Below, piece after piece: positions 1 to 11,053 of a stretch of DNA of 64,000 nt. The notes beneath the pieces are model-generated. The model was given only the letters and a program-made list of their open reading frames with translations. It did not search any database and was not told the DNA's origin. The stretch's first letter is position 1; every line of letters starts with the position of its first letter. Origin of the DNA: Candidatus Gromoviella agglomerans (lineage in GTDB: Bacteria > Pseudomonadota > Alphaproteobacteria > CAJXXZ01 > G021065005); assembly GCF_021065005.1 (NCBI RefSeq), contig NZ_CP069247.1, positions 1 through 64,000 of the forward strand, in the 5' to 3' direction. Position numbers and translations under genes: made by a program.

Positions 1-1362
1 ATGAGTAGTGAAATTTCTAATGTGAATTATTCTGAAGAATTTGATGATATTGAGATAACAGATGTATGTAAAATGGGATGGGTTGCAGTGAATCGCTTGC
101 TGCACAAAGAGTTTGGTCCTGAAATTTCGCGATGTTGGTTTGATCAGCTCTTTGTAGGAGAGGTTGCTGGTAAGAAATTTCTTTTTGCTTCTACTCCGTT
201 CGTGAAAGACTGGGTTTCTTCGTATTATATTGATAAAATAACAGACATGCTAAGTAGTGTTGGACTGTGCATAGATGGATTTAAAATCAAAAGTCAACTT
301 TCTAAAGAGAATGATGTTAGTGGTCCCGTTGCACTTGATCTATCATTGGTTAAATCGAAAAATCTGAACTTAAAATATTCATTTGATTCCTTTATAGTTG
401 GAAAATCAAATGAACTTGCATACGCTGCAGCTAAGCGTGTTGCGGAAGAAGATGCAGTATACAATCCTTTGTTTTTTTGTGGCAATGTTGGAATGGGTAA
501 AACTCATCTTATGCATGCAATAGGCTTGCACGCATCAAATGAAAGAAATAAAAGAGTGTTGTATTGTACTGCTGAGACTTTTATGTATGAATTTGTTAAT
601 GCTATACGATATCAGAATGTGTTGGATTTTAAGAAAAAATTTAGAGAAGTTGATATTTTACTAATAGATGACATTCAGTTCATAGCTGATAAGGGATCAA
701 CACAAGAAGAGATGTTTCACACTTGGAATAGCTTGATGGAGCAAAATAAGCAGGTTATAGTTTCATCTGATAAATTACCATCGGAATTAAATGGAATTCC
801 AAATAGAATAAAGTCAAGACTTGGTTCTGGATTAGTTGCCGTTGTGCATGATGCTGATTATGAGCTAAGATTGAGTTTCTTGCAGTCTAAAGTTCAGCAA
901 AGTGATGCAAAATTTGAAGAAGGAGTGCTAGAGTTGATTGCTAACAGTTCTGTCCCTAGTGTTCGTGAATTGGAAGGTCTTTTCATTACCTTATGTGCTC
1001 AAAGTTTTGGTGCGTATGTTTCTAAGGATATGGTTTCTAATGTGCTTTTTCGTCTTGGCGGAGGAAATTTAAAGCAATTTGATATCGACGAGATTAAGAA
1101 AATTGTTGCTGATTATTATCACGTCAAGGTTACTGATATTAATGCAAAAATTAGAACTAAAGATATTGCTAAAGCCAGACAGATAGCGATGTTTTTAAGT
1201 AAAATTATGACAACGATGTCACTACCTAATATAGGTAAAAAATTTGGTGGTAGAGATCACACAACTGTTTTGCATGCGGTGAAAAGTATAACAGAATTGA
1301 TGAATAAAGATGGAGATATAAAAAATGATATTAGAATCCTTAAAGCAAAATTGATGAAATAA
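1..1362 (+). CDS. dnaA: chromosomal replication initiator protein DnaA
   Basis: Initiator ATPase that binds DnaA boxes and opens the replication origin. The 453-residue product has a short N-terminal domain, an AAA+ core with a Walker A loop GNVGMGKTH at about residues 161-169 and a Walker B segment LLIDDIQF at about 219-226, and a C-terminal helix-turn-helix with the DnaA signature GGRDHTTVLHAV from about 416. The length matches the family. The ATG is the first base of the window, so promoter and ribosome site are not visible; the assembly was evidently rotated to this gene. It is followed by dnaN, recF and gyrB, the classic order. Confidence 0.98.
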   Translation: MSSEISNVNYSEEFDDIEITDVCKMGWVAVNRLLHKEFGPEISRCWFDQLFVGEVAGKKFLFASTPFVKDWVSSYYIDKITDMLSSVGLCIDGFKIKSQLSKENDVSGPVALDLSLVKSKNLNLKYSFDSFIVGKSNELAYAAAKRVAEEDAVYNPLFFCGNVGMGKTHLMHAIGLHASNERNKRVLYCTAETFMYEFVNAIRYQNVLDFKKKFREVDILLIDDIQFIADKGSTQEEMFHTWNSLMEQNKQVIVSSDKLPSELNGIPNRIKSRLGSGLVAVVHDADYELRLSFLQSKVQQSDAKFEEGVLELIANSSVPSVRELEGLFITLCAQSFGAYVSKDMVSNVLFRLGGGNLKQFDIDEIKKIVADYYHVKVTDINAKIRTKDIAKARQIAMFLSKIMTTMSLPNIGKKFGGRDHTTVLHAVKSITELMNKDGDIKNDIRILKAKLMK

Positions 1363-1537
1363 TTCATATTTATGTGAGCAAAATTGCAGCAAAGTTATGA
1401 TGTTTTGGTAAATATTTAATCTATTTCTCATCAGTGAAAACCTTTTCAAAAATAGTGATTTTTTATACAATCTAAGTATTTTTTTATTTGATTTTATTAT
1501 AAATTTTCGTTGAATTTTAATTGACTGTTTATTTCTA

Positions 1538-1566
1538 TTCACAAATCAAGAAATTTCTTGCATAAT
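1538..1566 (+). promoter_or_regulatory. predicted sigma-70 promoter for dnaN
   Basis: A -35 TTCACA (1538-1543) and a -10 CATAAT (1561-1566) are separated by exactly 17 bases, 26 bases before the dnaN ATG. The dnaA-dnaN spacer is about 230 bases, so dnaN probably has its own transcription start. Prediction by consensus only. Confidence 0.45.
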
Positions 1567-1591
1567 CTATCGAGTTTTTCAATAAACGTAC

Positions 1592-2740
1592 ATGCATATA
1601 AAATTGAGGAAGTCCCAATTTTTAAAAGTGTTGAGTCACCAAAGTGCGGTCGTGAATAAAAGATCCACTGTTCCAATATTATCTCATGGAGTGCTCAATG
1701 TGATAAGTGATTCATGCGAGGTTATTGGCACGGATTTGGACATTTGCCTTTTGGAAACTATGGAATGTGAGGTTATATCAGGTGGAGTATGTACTTTCCC
1801 TGTTCATATGCTTTGTGAAACCGTTAAGAGGCTAGATGAGGATAATCCTATTGAAGTGAAATTTTCAAAAAAGAGTCTTGAAGTGACTTCTGGTGCATCA
1901 AATTTTGTTTTTGATGTTTTATCTGTAGATGGATTCCCATTAGATTATGCTAATTTTAGGAACTTATTTGCTATTTCTGATTCAGAATTGTCTTTTTCAA
2001 TTAATCGATTAGATTTGTTATCTCTGATAAATAGAACACATTTTTGTATGTCACTTGAAGAGACTAGATATGCTATAAATGGTATATATTTTCATTTTAA
2101 GGATGGTAAGTTTTTTGCAGTTGCAACTGATGGACATCGTTTGGCTGTGTCTAGTGTTTTGCTAGATGTTCAGGTACTTCCATCTGAAGGAGTTATTGTC
2201 CATCGAAAGACTATAATTGAAGTTAGAAGAATTTTGCTCGAATCAGTATGTGAAAATGTCAAAGTTAAGATTTTGAATGGTCAGATAGTGTTTATAGTTG
2301 ATGATCTGATTTTTGTATCCAAGGTAATAGATGCTAAATTTCCTGATTATGTGAGGATTATTCCTAATAGAATTGGAGAAAATATGCGTTCAGTTGAATT
2401 GAAGAGCAGAGATTTAGCTAATTCAATTATGAAGATATCAAGTGTGTCTGAGGAAAAAAATAAGATCATAAAGATGAAATTTCAGCCTGATGGTAATGTA
2501 AACATGTTGTATAATGATGCTCTTGTGTCTGCTGAAGATGTAGTGAAAATTGTATCAAGTGATATCTCATCTGTTGTGAGAATTGGTTTTAATGCACGAT
2601 ATGTACTTGATGTAGCGATGAATTCTGCAAATGAGACAATTAAGATTACTTTTAATGAATCTTCATCTGACGCTGCTGTGGTGTTTGATTGTTTTGAAAA
2701 TGCTTTTAGTGTACTCATGCCTGTAAGATTATCTTCATAG
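1592..2740 (+). CDS. dnaN: DNA polymerase III sliding clamp (beta subunit)
   Basis: Ring-shaped processivity clamp that tethers Pol III to DNA. The 382-residue product has the three repeated clamp folds, with family segments such as NRSTVPILSHGVL-like VNKRSTVPILSHG near the N-terminus, FAVATDGHRLAVSS in the middle, and the C-terminal end VLMPVRLSS that corresponds to the usual clamp terminus VMPMRL. The length is standard. recF starts 4 bases after the stop, so dnaN-recF is probably one transcript. There is no convincing Shine-Dalgarno sequence, as for most genes here. Confidence 0.97.
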   Translation: MHIKLRKSQFLKVLSHQSAVVNKRSTVPILSHGVLNVISDSCEVIGTDLDICLLETMECEVISGGVCTFPVHMLCETVKRLDEDNPIEVKFSKKSLEVTSGASNFVFDVLSVDGFPLDYANFRNLFAISDSELSFSINRLDLLSLINRTHFCMSLEETRYAINGIYFHFKDGKFFAVATDGHRLAVSSVLLDVQVLPSEGVIVHRKTIIEVRRILLESVCENVKVKILNGQIVFIVDDLIFVSKVIDAKFPDYVRIIPNRIGENMRSVELKSRDLANSIMKISSVSEEKNKIIKMKFQPDGNVNMLYNDALVSAEDVVKIVSSDISSVVRIGFNARYVLDVAMNSANETIKITFNESSSDAAVVFDCFENAFSVLMPVRLSS

Positions 2741-2744
2741 TTTT

Positions 2745-3905
2745 ATGTCTATTAAAAGGTTGTTATTAACTAAGTATCGTAATTATTGTAATCTCGATTT
2801 GAAATTTAACAGTTTGTGTGTGCTCTTGTATGGAAGAAATGGAGTAGGAAAGACAAACATTCTAGAAGCAATTTCTCTACTATCATCTGGTAATGGCATT
2901 AGAGGCGATGATTTTGGAAATATGCAAAATGTTGGGTTTGTTGATTTTTGGGCTATTTTCATTGACATGATGTGTGCGCAAGATGGGAGTATAAGAGTTG
3001 GAATAGAGAAGACAAATTCTGGTAGAAAAATTAAAATTAATAGCAAAATTGCAAAGACAACTGATTGTTTGAAAATTGCGAAGATAGTGACATTTGCTCC
3101 TGGAGTTGATAGAATATTCACAGATCAAATATCAGTTAGACGGAGATTCTTTAATCTGTTGATTGCTAATTTTGATGATGAGTATGCTTCTAATTTGATA
3201 GCTTATGATAAGTATTTGAAAGAACGATCTAAAATATTGAATTTATTAAAGGATGAAAGTGCTGAGAGTTTCAGAAAATATGATAATTGGCTTGATGTTA
3301 TTGAAGATAAAATGTCTGTTTTGTCCTGGAGTATAGAATTGTGCAGATTGACTTTTTGGAATAAGCTCAACAAAATGCAGTTTATGAATGATTTTCCAGC
3401 AGTGACTGTAAATCTTACTTCAAATGTCTTCGATATTGTAAGATTTGAAAGTAAATTACTTGATAATGTTGGTATATTTGATATTAGTGTTGATGATGCT
3501 GTAGCAATATTAAAGAAGACACTAAAATTTAATCGTAGGTTAGATGCAATAAAGAAAAAGACCGCATTTGGTGCGCATAGAAGCGATATTAATGCAAGTG
3601 CTTATGGAACTCAAGCAAATTTATGTTCTACTGGTCAGCAAAAAATGATTGTAGTTTCGATGCTTTTTTCTATATCAAGGCTGTACATATCTGAAGGTAA
3701 GAAGAATATTATTTTACTACTAGATGAAATTGCTGCGCATATTGATGCTTATCACCTTACGATTATTTTTGAAGAAATTGTCAAATTAATTCAATGTGGA
3801 GTGCAAGTTTTTGTTACTGCAACAGATGTTGCTTTATTTGGTGATCTTGCTGATTATCTTGCAGATGATTTTACGATGATTGATGTTGAAAAATACGTTG
3901 AGTGA
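2745..3905 (+). CDS. recF: DNA replication and repair protein RecF
   Basis: SMC-like ATPase that helps RecO/RecR load RecA on gapped DNA. The 386-residue product has a Walker A motif GRNGVGKTN at about residues 30-38, an ABC signature-like STGQQKM near residue 294, and a Walker B motif LLLDEIAAHID at about 325-335. It follows dnaN by 4 bases. recR is also in this window (25.7 kb), so at least part of the RecFOR route is kept; recO is not seen. Confidence 0.95.
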   Translation: MSIKRLLLTKYRNYCNLDLKFNSLCVLLYGRNGVGKTNILEAISLLSSGNGIRGDDFGNMQNVGFVDFWAIFIDMMCAQDGSIRVGIEKTNSGRKIKINSKIAKTTDCLKIAKIVTFAPGVDRIFTDQISVRRRFFNLLIANFDDEYASNLIAYDKYLKERSKILNLLKDESAESFRKYDNWLDVIEDKMSVLSWSIELCRLTFWNKLNKMQFMNDFPAVTVNLTSNVFDIVRFESKLLDNVGIFDISVDDAVAILKKTLKFNRRLDAIKKKTAFGAHRSDINASAYGTQANLCSTGQQKMIVVSMLFSISRLYISEGKKNIILLLDEIAAHIDAYHLTIIFEEIVKLIQCGVQVFVTATDVALFGDLADYLADDFTMIDVEKYVE

Positions 3906-3961
3906 TTTATGTGAAGTTTCAATTGACTCAAATGATGAGTTTTATATTTTGATAAGTTAAG

Positions 3962-3990
3962 TTACAAATTTTGTGATTGTGTAGTACAAT
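3962..3990 (+). promoter_or_regulatory. predicted sigma-70 promoter for gyrB
   Basis: A -35 TTACAA (3962-3967), a 17-base spacer and a -10 TACAAT (3985-3990) lie 26 bases before the gyrB ATG, in the 110-base recF-gyrB gap. Confidence 0.5.
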
Positions 3991-4015
3991 GTGTTCGTAT
4001 GTTTATTTTGATTAA

Positions 4016-6400
<2,385 letters not shown>

Positions 6401-6495
6401 GGAAATATAATTCTAATATTATTTCTCTATTAAAAATTCACGATTCATTAACTCCAAGCATACTACTATGTGCTAGTTGCGAATTATCATAAAAA

Positions 6496-8598
6496 ATGAA
6501 AGTGAATGATATATTGAAGCTTATTTGTTCTACTGCAATATTTTCTTGCTACACATTACAATGTGATGCTATGCCGAGTAGAGATGGGGTGCAGGATACA
6601 GACATGAAAAGGAGCGTAAAGCTGTATTTTACTCAACTTAAAGATAGTTTAAGGAAGGTAAATGGATTTGATGAGTTTTTTTCTCCAATATTTAGATATG
6701 GCGATTTACGTATACCTGATACGTTTATTCAAATGTTTAGTGATGCATCTAAAGGAGACCCAATTCGTATTATATTAAGGTCAAATAAAAATTCTGCTAT
6801 AGGTAATTCAATTCAAATTTTTGTACAAGTGCCTTTTAATGGTATGTATAAATATATTCCTATAAATCAATACAAGGATTTTGATGAAATGCACTCTGTA
6901 AGAGAGAATAAGAAGAATGCTCTCAGAGCAGAGTTATCAAAAAATCCTAGTATTTCTAAAGATGAAATAGAAAAAAGAGTTGCTCTGCTTGATTTTTGTG
7001 AAAGATCTGGAGTGAATTTTGACCAACTTAAATTCTCGCAAGAGAATTCTGATAAAGCATTTTCTTCTTTTCTTGGAAATACAACGATGTATGGTATATT
7101 GAAATCTATAATAGTTGACAACGATAAAGGTATTTCAACGTGTTTGAGCGAATTCGCTTCAGATGCCTATTATCTTCTTCTTAAAGAAGCTGTGATTGCA
7201 TTAATGTTATCTGGGTATGAGATGCGTCAAGCAGCAAATGTTGTTAATTCGATATATAAATCTCCAGAGATTGCATCGTACAAAGATGCAGGTGGATTTT
7301 ATAAAAAGTTTTCAGAAAAAATTTTAGAAAAATGTGTTTTGATGCAGCAATTTCCACGTCTACTTCCATTATATACTTTTTTGATGCAGTGTAAGGTAGC
7401 TAAGTTATCTTATACTTCTCCATTATATCCAATTCCTGTTCAATCTGTTCAACATGATGATAACCAAACACAGATAACTTCAACACAAAATACCATCAAG
7501 AGAGATTTTGATGATTATAATAATGAAATTGGAGTTCCATTTGGATTCAACGAAAATATGTTTCTTTGCAAGAAAATAGCAAATACTCCGATAGTTTTTG
7601 TATTTGATAAGTCTCTCGATATTAATCAGTTGAGTACAACCATTAAACAGTTTGTGGGTGGTGAAGCTCAAGAAGCTTTTTTGAAATCTGTGAATGAAAT
7701 ACACTTTGCAGATGTAAATACGCATATTAAAGGTGACGTTGGTATTGGATTAGCAGCAAAGCTTATGTTCGCGTATAAGGATAAGCCTCAGTCTCAGATA
7801 TTGTCATTAAAAGGGGATCATGTGCCAGATATGCCTGCTCTTATAACCCCTATAACTGGCAATTCATCTATCGACCCAATCGCTTCTGTATTTGTTATTA
7901 GTCAAGCAGATATAGCTTCCTACTATCCTGGATTGGCTATTTTGTGTGATGTGCTATCTGTTATGAATCCTGGCACTGGACAAAAGGTATTTCAAAATAA
8001 AAAGAGCTATAATGTATTTTTGGATGTTTTTTCTCTAACTAGTTCAAATCCTCAAGATCAAGAAATCAAAGATTTTTCAAAGGAATCTGTATTTGTATAT
8101 AATTTATTGACAAACATATCTGCTCTGTGGAGTAAGAATAGTGCAGTATTTGCTAAGCAAGTTCCATTTCATGCAGTTGTGTACGTCAGAGTTGATGATC
8201 CGCTAAAAGTCATGGGGGAATTGCAGAAAATACCAAACCACAAAGGTCTTCTCAAAATGCTTGATAAGGGGATTAAAGATACTCTCAGTTACGGAAATTC
8301 ACTCTTGAATAAGGTTGGGCTTGGTGTTTTTCATGATATAAAGGATGTGAATCTAATGCCTGTTAATATTATTGGTGAATTTAGTGTAGAATCATCTTTT
8401 AAAGTTGACAAAAATACTGTACATAATTATATGTATGTTGTTTTAGTTGATGGAAGTAAATTCAAAGAAATACAGCAAAGTGTGATTGGAGGTGGTGTAA
8501 TTAAATCAGCAATAGAATACAATGAAAAATGCTTTAGAGAGAGACTACTTAGTAAGTATAAAGATAAAGTACCTGTTGGTTCTCAGTTTTACTATTAA
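6496..8598 (+). CDS. large secreted protein of unknown function
   Basis: I do not recognise this 700-residue protein. The N-terminus (MKVNDILKL followed by a hydrophobic stretch and LQCDA, with plausible cleavage after residue 25) looks like a Sec signal peptide, so export is likely. The rest is mostly soluble, rich in Lys, Asn and Ser, with no further obvious membrane segment, repeat or catalytic motif. It stands alone between gyrB and an MFS gene with about 95-120 bases of spacer on each side. In base and codon use it resembles its neighbours. It could be a periplasmic protein or an exported symbiosis factor; nothing seen decides this. Confidence 0.8.
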   Translation: MKVNDILKLICSTAIFSCYTLQCDAMPSRDGVQDTDMKRSVKLYFTQLKDSLRKVNGFDEFFSPIFRYGDLRIPDTFIQMFSDASKGDPIRIILRSNKNSAIGNSIQIFVQVPFNGMYKYIPINQYKDFDEMHSVRENKKNALRAELSKNPSISKDEIEKRVALLDFCERSGVNFDQLKFSQENSDKAFSSFLGNTTMYGILKSIIVDNDKGISTCLSEFASDAYYLLLKEAVIALMLSGYEMRQAANVVNSIYKSPEIASYKDAGGFYKKFSEKILEKCVLMQQFPRLLPLYTFLMQCKVAKLSYTSPLYPIPVQSVQHDDNQTQITSTQNTIKRDFDDYNNEIGVPFGFNENMFLCKKIANTPIVFVFDKSLDINQLSTTIKQFVGGEAQEAFLKSVNEIHFADVNTHIKGDVGIGLAAKLMFAYKDKPQSQILSLKGDHVPDMPALITPITGNSSIDPIASVFVISQADIASYYPGLAILCDVLSVMNPGTGQKVFQNKKSYNVFLDVFSLTSSNPQDQEIKDFSKESVFVYNLLTNISALWSKNSAVFAKQVPFHAVVYVRVDDPLKVMGELQKIPNHKGLLKMLDKGIKDTLSYGNSLLNKVGLGVFHDIKDVNLMPVNIIGEFSVESSFKVDKNTVHNYMYVVLVDGSKFKEIQQSVIGGGVIKSAIEYNEKCFRERLLSKYKDKVPVGSQFYY

Positions 8599-8721
8599 TT
8601 AATTTAAGTTTTGATTGTTATTAATTTTCGATGAATTTTATTAAAATGTGTGTTATTTGAATTGATTTATTGAATCATTTTCTATTTATGTTAACATAAT
8701 GTCTATTTCTTAGTTGAGTTT

Positions 8722-9822
8722 ATGGCTCTTAGAATTTCGAAAAATACTTTATTATCCAGTACAGGTGCGATGCTTGAGTACTACGATTTCGTTGTGTATG
8801 GCATGATGCTTGATATCTTAAACAAATTATTTTTTGATGGCAGAATTATAAATAGTTACGTGTCTTTTGCGCTTGGTTATTTAGTCCGTCCTTTTGGTGG
8901 TCTAATATTTGGCTTAATTGCTGATACTTATGGAAGAAAGGTGTCTATGAATATTTCAGTGTTATTTGTAGCGATGTCAACATTGCTCATGGGATGCATT
9001 TATCCAGGAGAGTGGGCTTGTTGCTTGATATTGATTTTACGTGTATTGCAAGGTATTTCTTTTGCATCTGAGATGCCAAATGCTATTACTATGAGTATAG
9101 AAAGCGATGAAAATAAGGCAAATCATTCATTTGTTATTTCTGCTTCTGCTATAGGTAGTGTGAGTGCATCTTTGATGTGTTTTTATGTTTTTAGAATTTT
9201 TTCATTTGATGAGGTAATGGAATTTGGCTGGAGAATGCCTTTCATTTTTGGTGGTTGTATGTCGTTGATATTTTTCTTTGCTCGAAGATTTATTTCAGAA
9301 TCTCCTGAATTTAGGATGGATTGCAGTACTCACAATCGTAGTAAGCTTATTTTTATGAAGTTAAAAACGCTCATTCGTATGTATGATAAGGTTTTATTCT
9401 CCATATTTATCATGTTATTGCCAGCTGTTATGATCATAATAAATTTGCATATTCCAGCTTTTGCTCAGGAATTTTTAATGATGGATAGAGCTTCAGTACA
9501 TATGTATTCTCTGATTGGAATTGTAGTGATGATTGGATTAAATCCAGTTATCGGTGAGCTTTTTGAGTATTTTAAAAGTGCTCCATTTTTTGTGCTATTA
9601 GCATCTTTTGCTGTGTGTGTTTTTGCTTTTCAAAGCAAGAATTTACTTGTGTTTTTCATATTTTATCAGTTAATTATATCTACATCTATGATAAAATTCT
9701 CCAGTATCATTCACAGAATTTTTCCTACAGCGTTTAGAGTTACTGCTTTTTCGTTTGCTTACAATATTTCTTTTATAATAGCTGGATTTAGTCCTATTAT
9801 TTTGCGAAAGATAATTGTGTGA
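8722..9822 (+). CDS. MFS transporter, metabolite:H+ symporter (ProP-like) type
   Basis: Inner-membrane carrier of the major facilitator superfamily. The opening MLEYYDFVVYG and the following LGYLVRPFGGLIFGLIADTYGRK are typical of the MHS/ProP branch (first helix, then the loop 2-3 signature with R-P-x-G and D-x-x-G-R-K). RVLQGISFASEMP matches the fourth helix. Such carriers take up osmolytes, organic acids or amino acids and are common in intracellular alphaproteobacteria; the substrate cannot be read from sequence. At 366 residues it is shorter than the usual 420-450, mainly in the second half, so one or two helices may be lost. Function after shortening is uncertain. Confidence 0.85.
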   Translation: MALRISKNTLLSSTGAMLEYYDFVVYGMMLDILNKLFFDGRIINSYVSFALGYLVRPFGGLIFGLIADTYGRKVSMNISVLFVAMSTLLMGCIYPGEWACCLILILRVLQGISFASEMPNAITMSIESDENKANHSFVISASAIGSVSASLMCFYVFRIFSFDEVMEFGWRMPFIFGGCMSLIFFFARRFISESPEFRMDCSTHNRSKLIFMKLKTLIRMYDKVLFSIFIMLLPAVMIIINLHIPAFAQEFLMMDRASVHMYSLIGIVVMIGLNPVIGELFEYFKSAPFFVLLASFAVCVFAFQSKNLLVFFIFYQLIISTSMIKFSSIIHRIFPTAFRVTAFSFAYNISFIIAGFSPIILRKIIV

Positions 9823-9865
9823 TATGATTTTTTTACATATCATTTATTGATTATTGAGTCATGCA

Positions 9866-10744
9866 ATGAAATTGAGGAATGAGTTAAGGATTTTTGATTT
9901 GATGCTGAAAATGCCCCGAATGGCTTTGATTATTGAAAATACGATTGATTTGTCTCAAGTACAAAATGTTGTTACAGCTTATATTATTCAAAGTCGTGAG
10001 ATTGTAAATAACAGTCTTGGTCAGATCTCGTTATTTCCTTTGAATGAGTCATCTATTTCTCATGTGCCAATTGATGAAGTTGATGATGTTCAAAAGGTTT
10101 ATGAGAGATGCATTGGTCATAAGGATGCTGACAAAGTGTTAAGTATGATAAAAAATGGTACTTACACAGATTTTTTATTTATTGATGAAAAAGGAGAAAT
10201 TACAATTGATATTGCAGTAAAAATTGTGAGTTTTTGTCAGAAATCTCCTTTATTTTTGAAAAAAAAGATTGTGATAATAAATAATTTTCAAAATATTAAT
10301 ACAAATGCATCAAATGCCTTATTAAAAACTATTGAAGAGCTTCATGATACTTATATGATCGTGATTACTAGTAATATTAACAAGATCTCGCAAACGATAA
10401 AATCGAGGTGTATGTATTTTTTGAGCGAATATTCATTGGAGACATATGAGAACTCATTCATCTTGGATTTAATGAGAAGTTCAAGTTCGTTTTCGCTAAA
10501 ATTAGATGCGATCAAATTTTGGAATGATTATGAAAATTCGGATATGAGTGCGATTGAAGTTGGAGTTTTGAAAGTAATTCTCAAATGTTATCGTGATGGG
10601 GTCTCTGATGATGTTGGTGCGAATTTAGCTCACGTTGCTTACAATGTGATGCGAATGTGTATAAATTACAGGGATTATCGTTTAGAAAAAAGGAGTGTAA
10701 TTGTCAGTATTTTGAATGAAATTGAAGGTGTATTATGCGATTGA
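9866..10744 (+). CDS. holB: DNA polymerase III delta' subunit (HolB-like)
   Basis: Clamp-loader subunit that helps place the DnaN ring on primed DNA. The diagnostic block is NASNALLKTIEE followed by a threonine/serine sensor segment and TIKSRCMYF, the SRC motif of clamp-loader small subunits, in the middle of the 292-residue protein. The N-terminal P-loop region is poorly conserved, as usual for delta', which does not hydrolyse ATP. I chose the ATG at 9866; an in-frame TTG at 9854 would add four residues. The family is divergent, so the symbol is somewhat less certain than the fold. Confidence 0.75.
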   Translation: MKLRNELRIFDLMLKMPRMALIIENTIDLSQVQNVVTAYIIQSREIVNNSLGQISLFPLNESSISHVPIDEVDDVQKVYERCIGHKDADKVLSMIKNGTYTDFLFIDEKGEITIDIAVKIVSFCQKSPLFLKKKIVIINNFQNINTNASNALLKTIEELHDTYMIVITSNINKISQTIKSRCMYFLSEYSLETYENSFILDLMRSSSSFSLKLDAIKFWNDYENSDMSAIEVGVLKVILKCYRDGVSDDVGANLAHVAYNVMRMCINYRDYRLEKRSVIVSILNEIEGVLCD

Positions 10745-10845
10745 TGCTATAATTTTTGATTATGAATCTTCCAATTATGGTCACTGAGTTTTTTGAAGAT
10801 ATTTCCCTATGATGTGTTTGATATTTTGATTATTGCTAAATCTAA

Positions 10846-10874
10846 TTGATTTTGATTGTGAATAAGAGTATAAT
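10846..10874 (+). promoter_or_regulatory. predicted promoter of tRNA-Gln
   Basis: A -35 TTGATT (10846-10851), a 17-base spacer and a perfect -10 TATAAT (10869-10874) lie 8 bases before the tRNA 5' end. One of the best sigma-70 matches in the window. Confidence 0.65.
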
Positions 10875-10882
10875 CAAAACGT

Positions 10883-10953
10883 TGGGAGATAGTTTAGCGG
10901 TAGAACTCTCGGCTCTGGACCGAGCAACCTTGGTTCGAATCCAGGTCTCCCAG
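10883..10953 (+). tRNA. tRNA-Gln (anticodon CUG)
   Basis: A full cloverleaf can be drawn. The acceptor stem pairs TGGGAGA (10883-10889) with TCTCCCA (10946-10952), starting with the U1-A72 pair characteristic of tRNA-Gln. The anticodon stem is CTCGG/CCGAG around the loop CTCTGGA, giving anticodon CTG. The T loop is TTCGAAT and the discriminator is G. CCA is not encoded. This tRNA reads CAG; a UUG-anticodon Gln tRNA for CAA must lie elsewhere. Confidence 0.93.
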
Positions 10954-11053
10954 TATTTTTATAAGTACAATGTATTTTTTTTGAGCTTTGCGCAAGGTTC
11001 TATTGCGATTTTTTGTATTGGGGATACGGAATAAGAATTCGTTAATCATATAG

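Noticed and set aside
10846-11034. Open frame spanning tRNA-Gln
   Set aside because: It covers the promoter and the tRNA itself; the tRNA explains the sequence.
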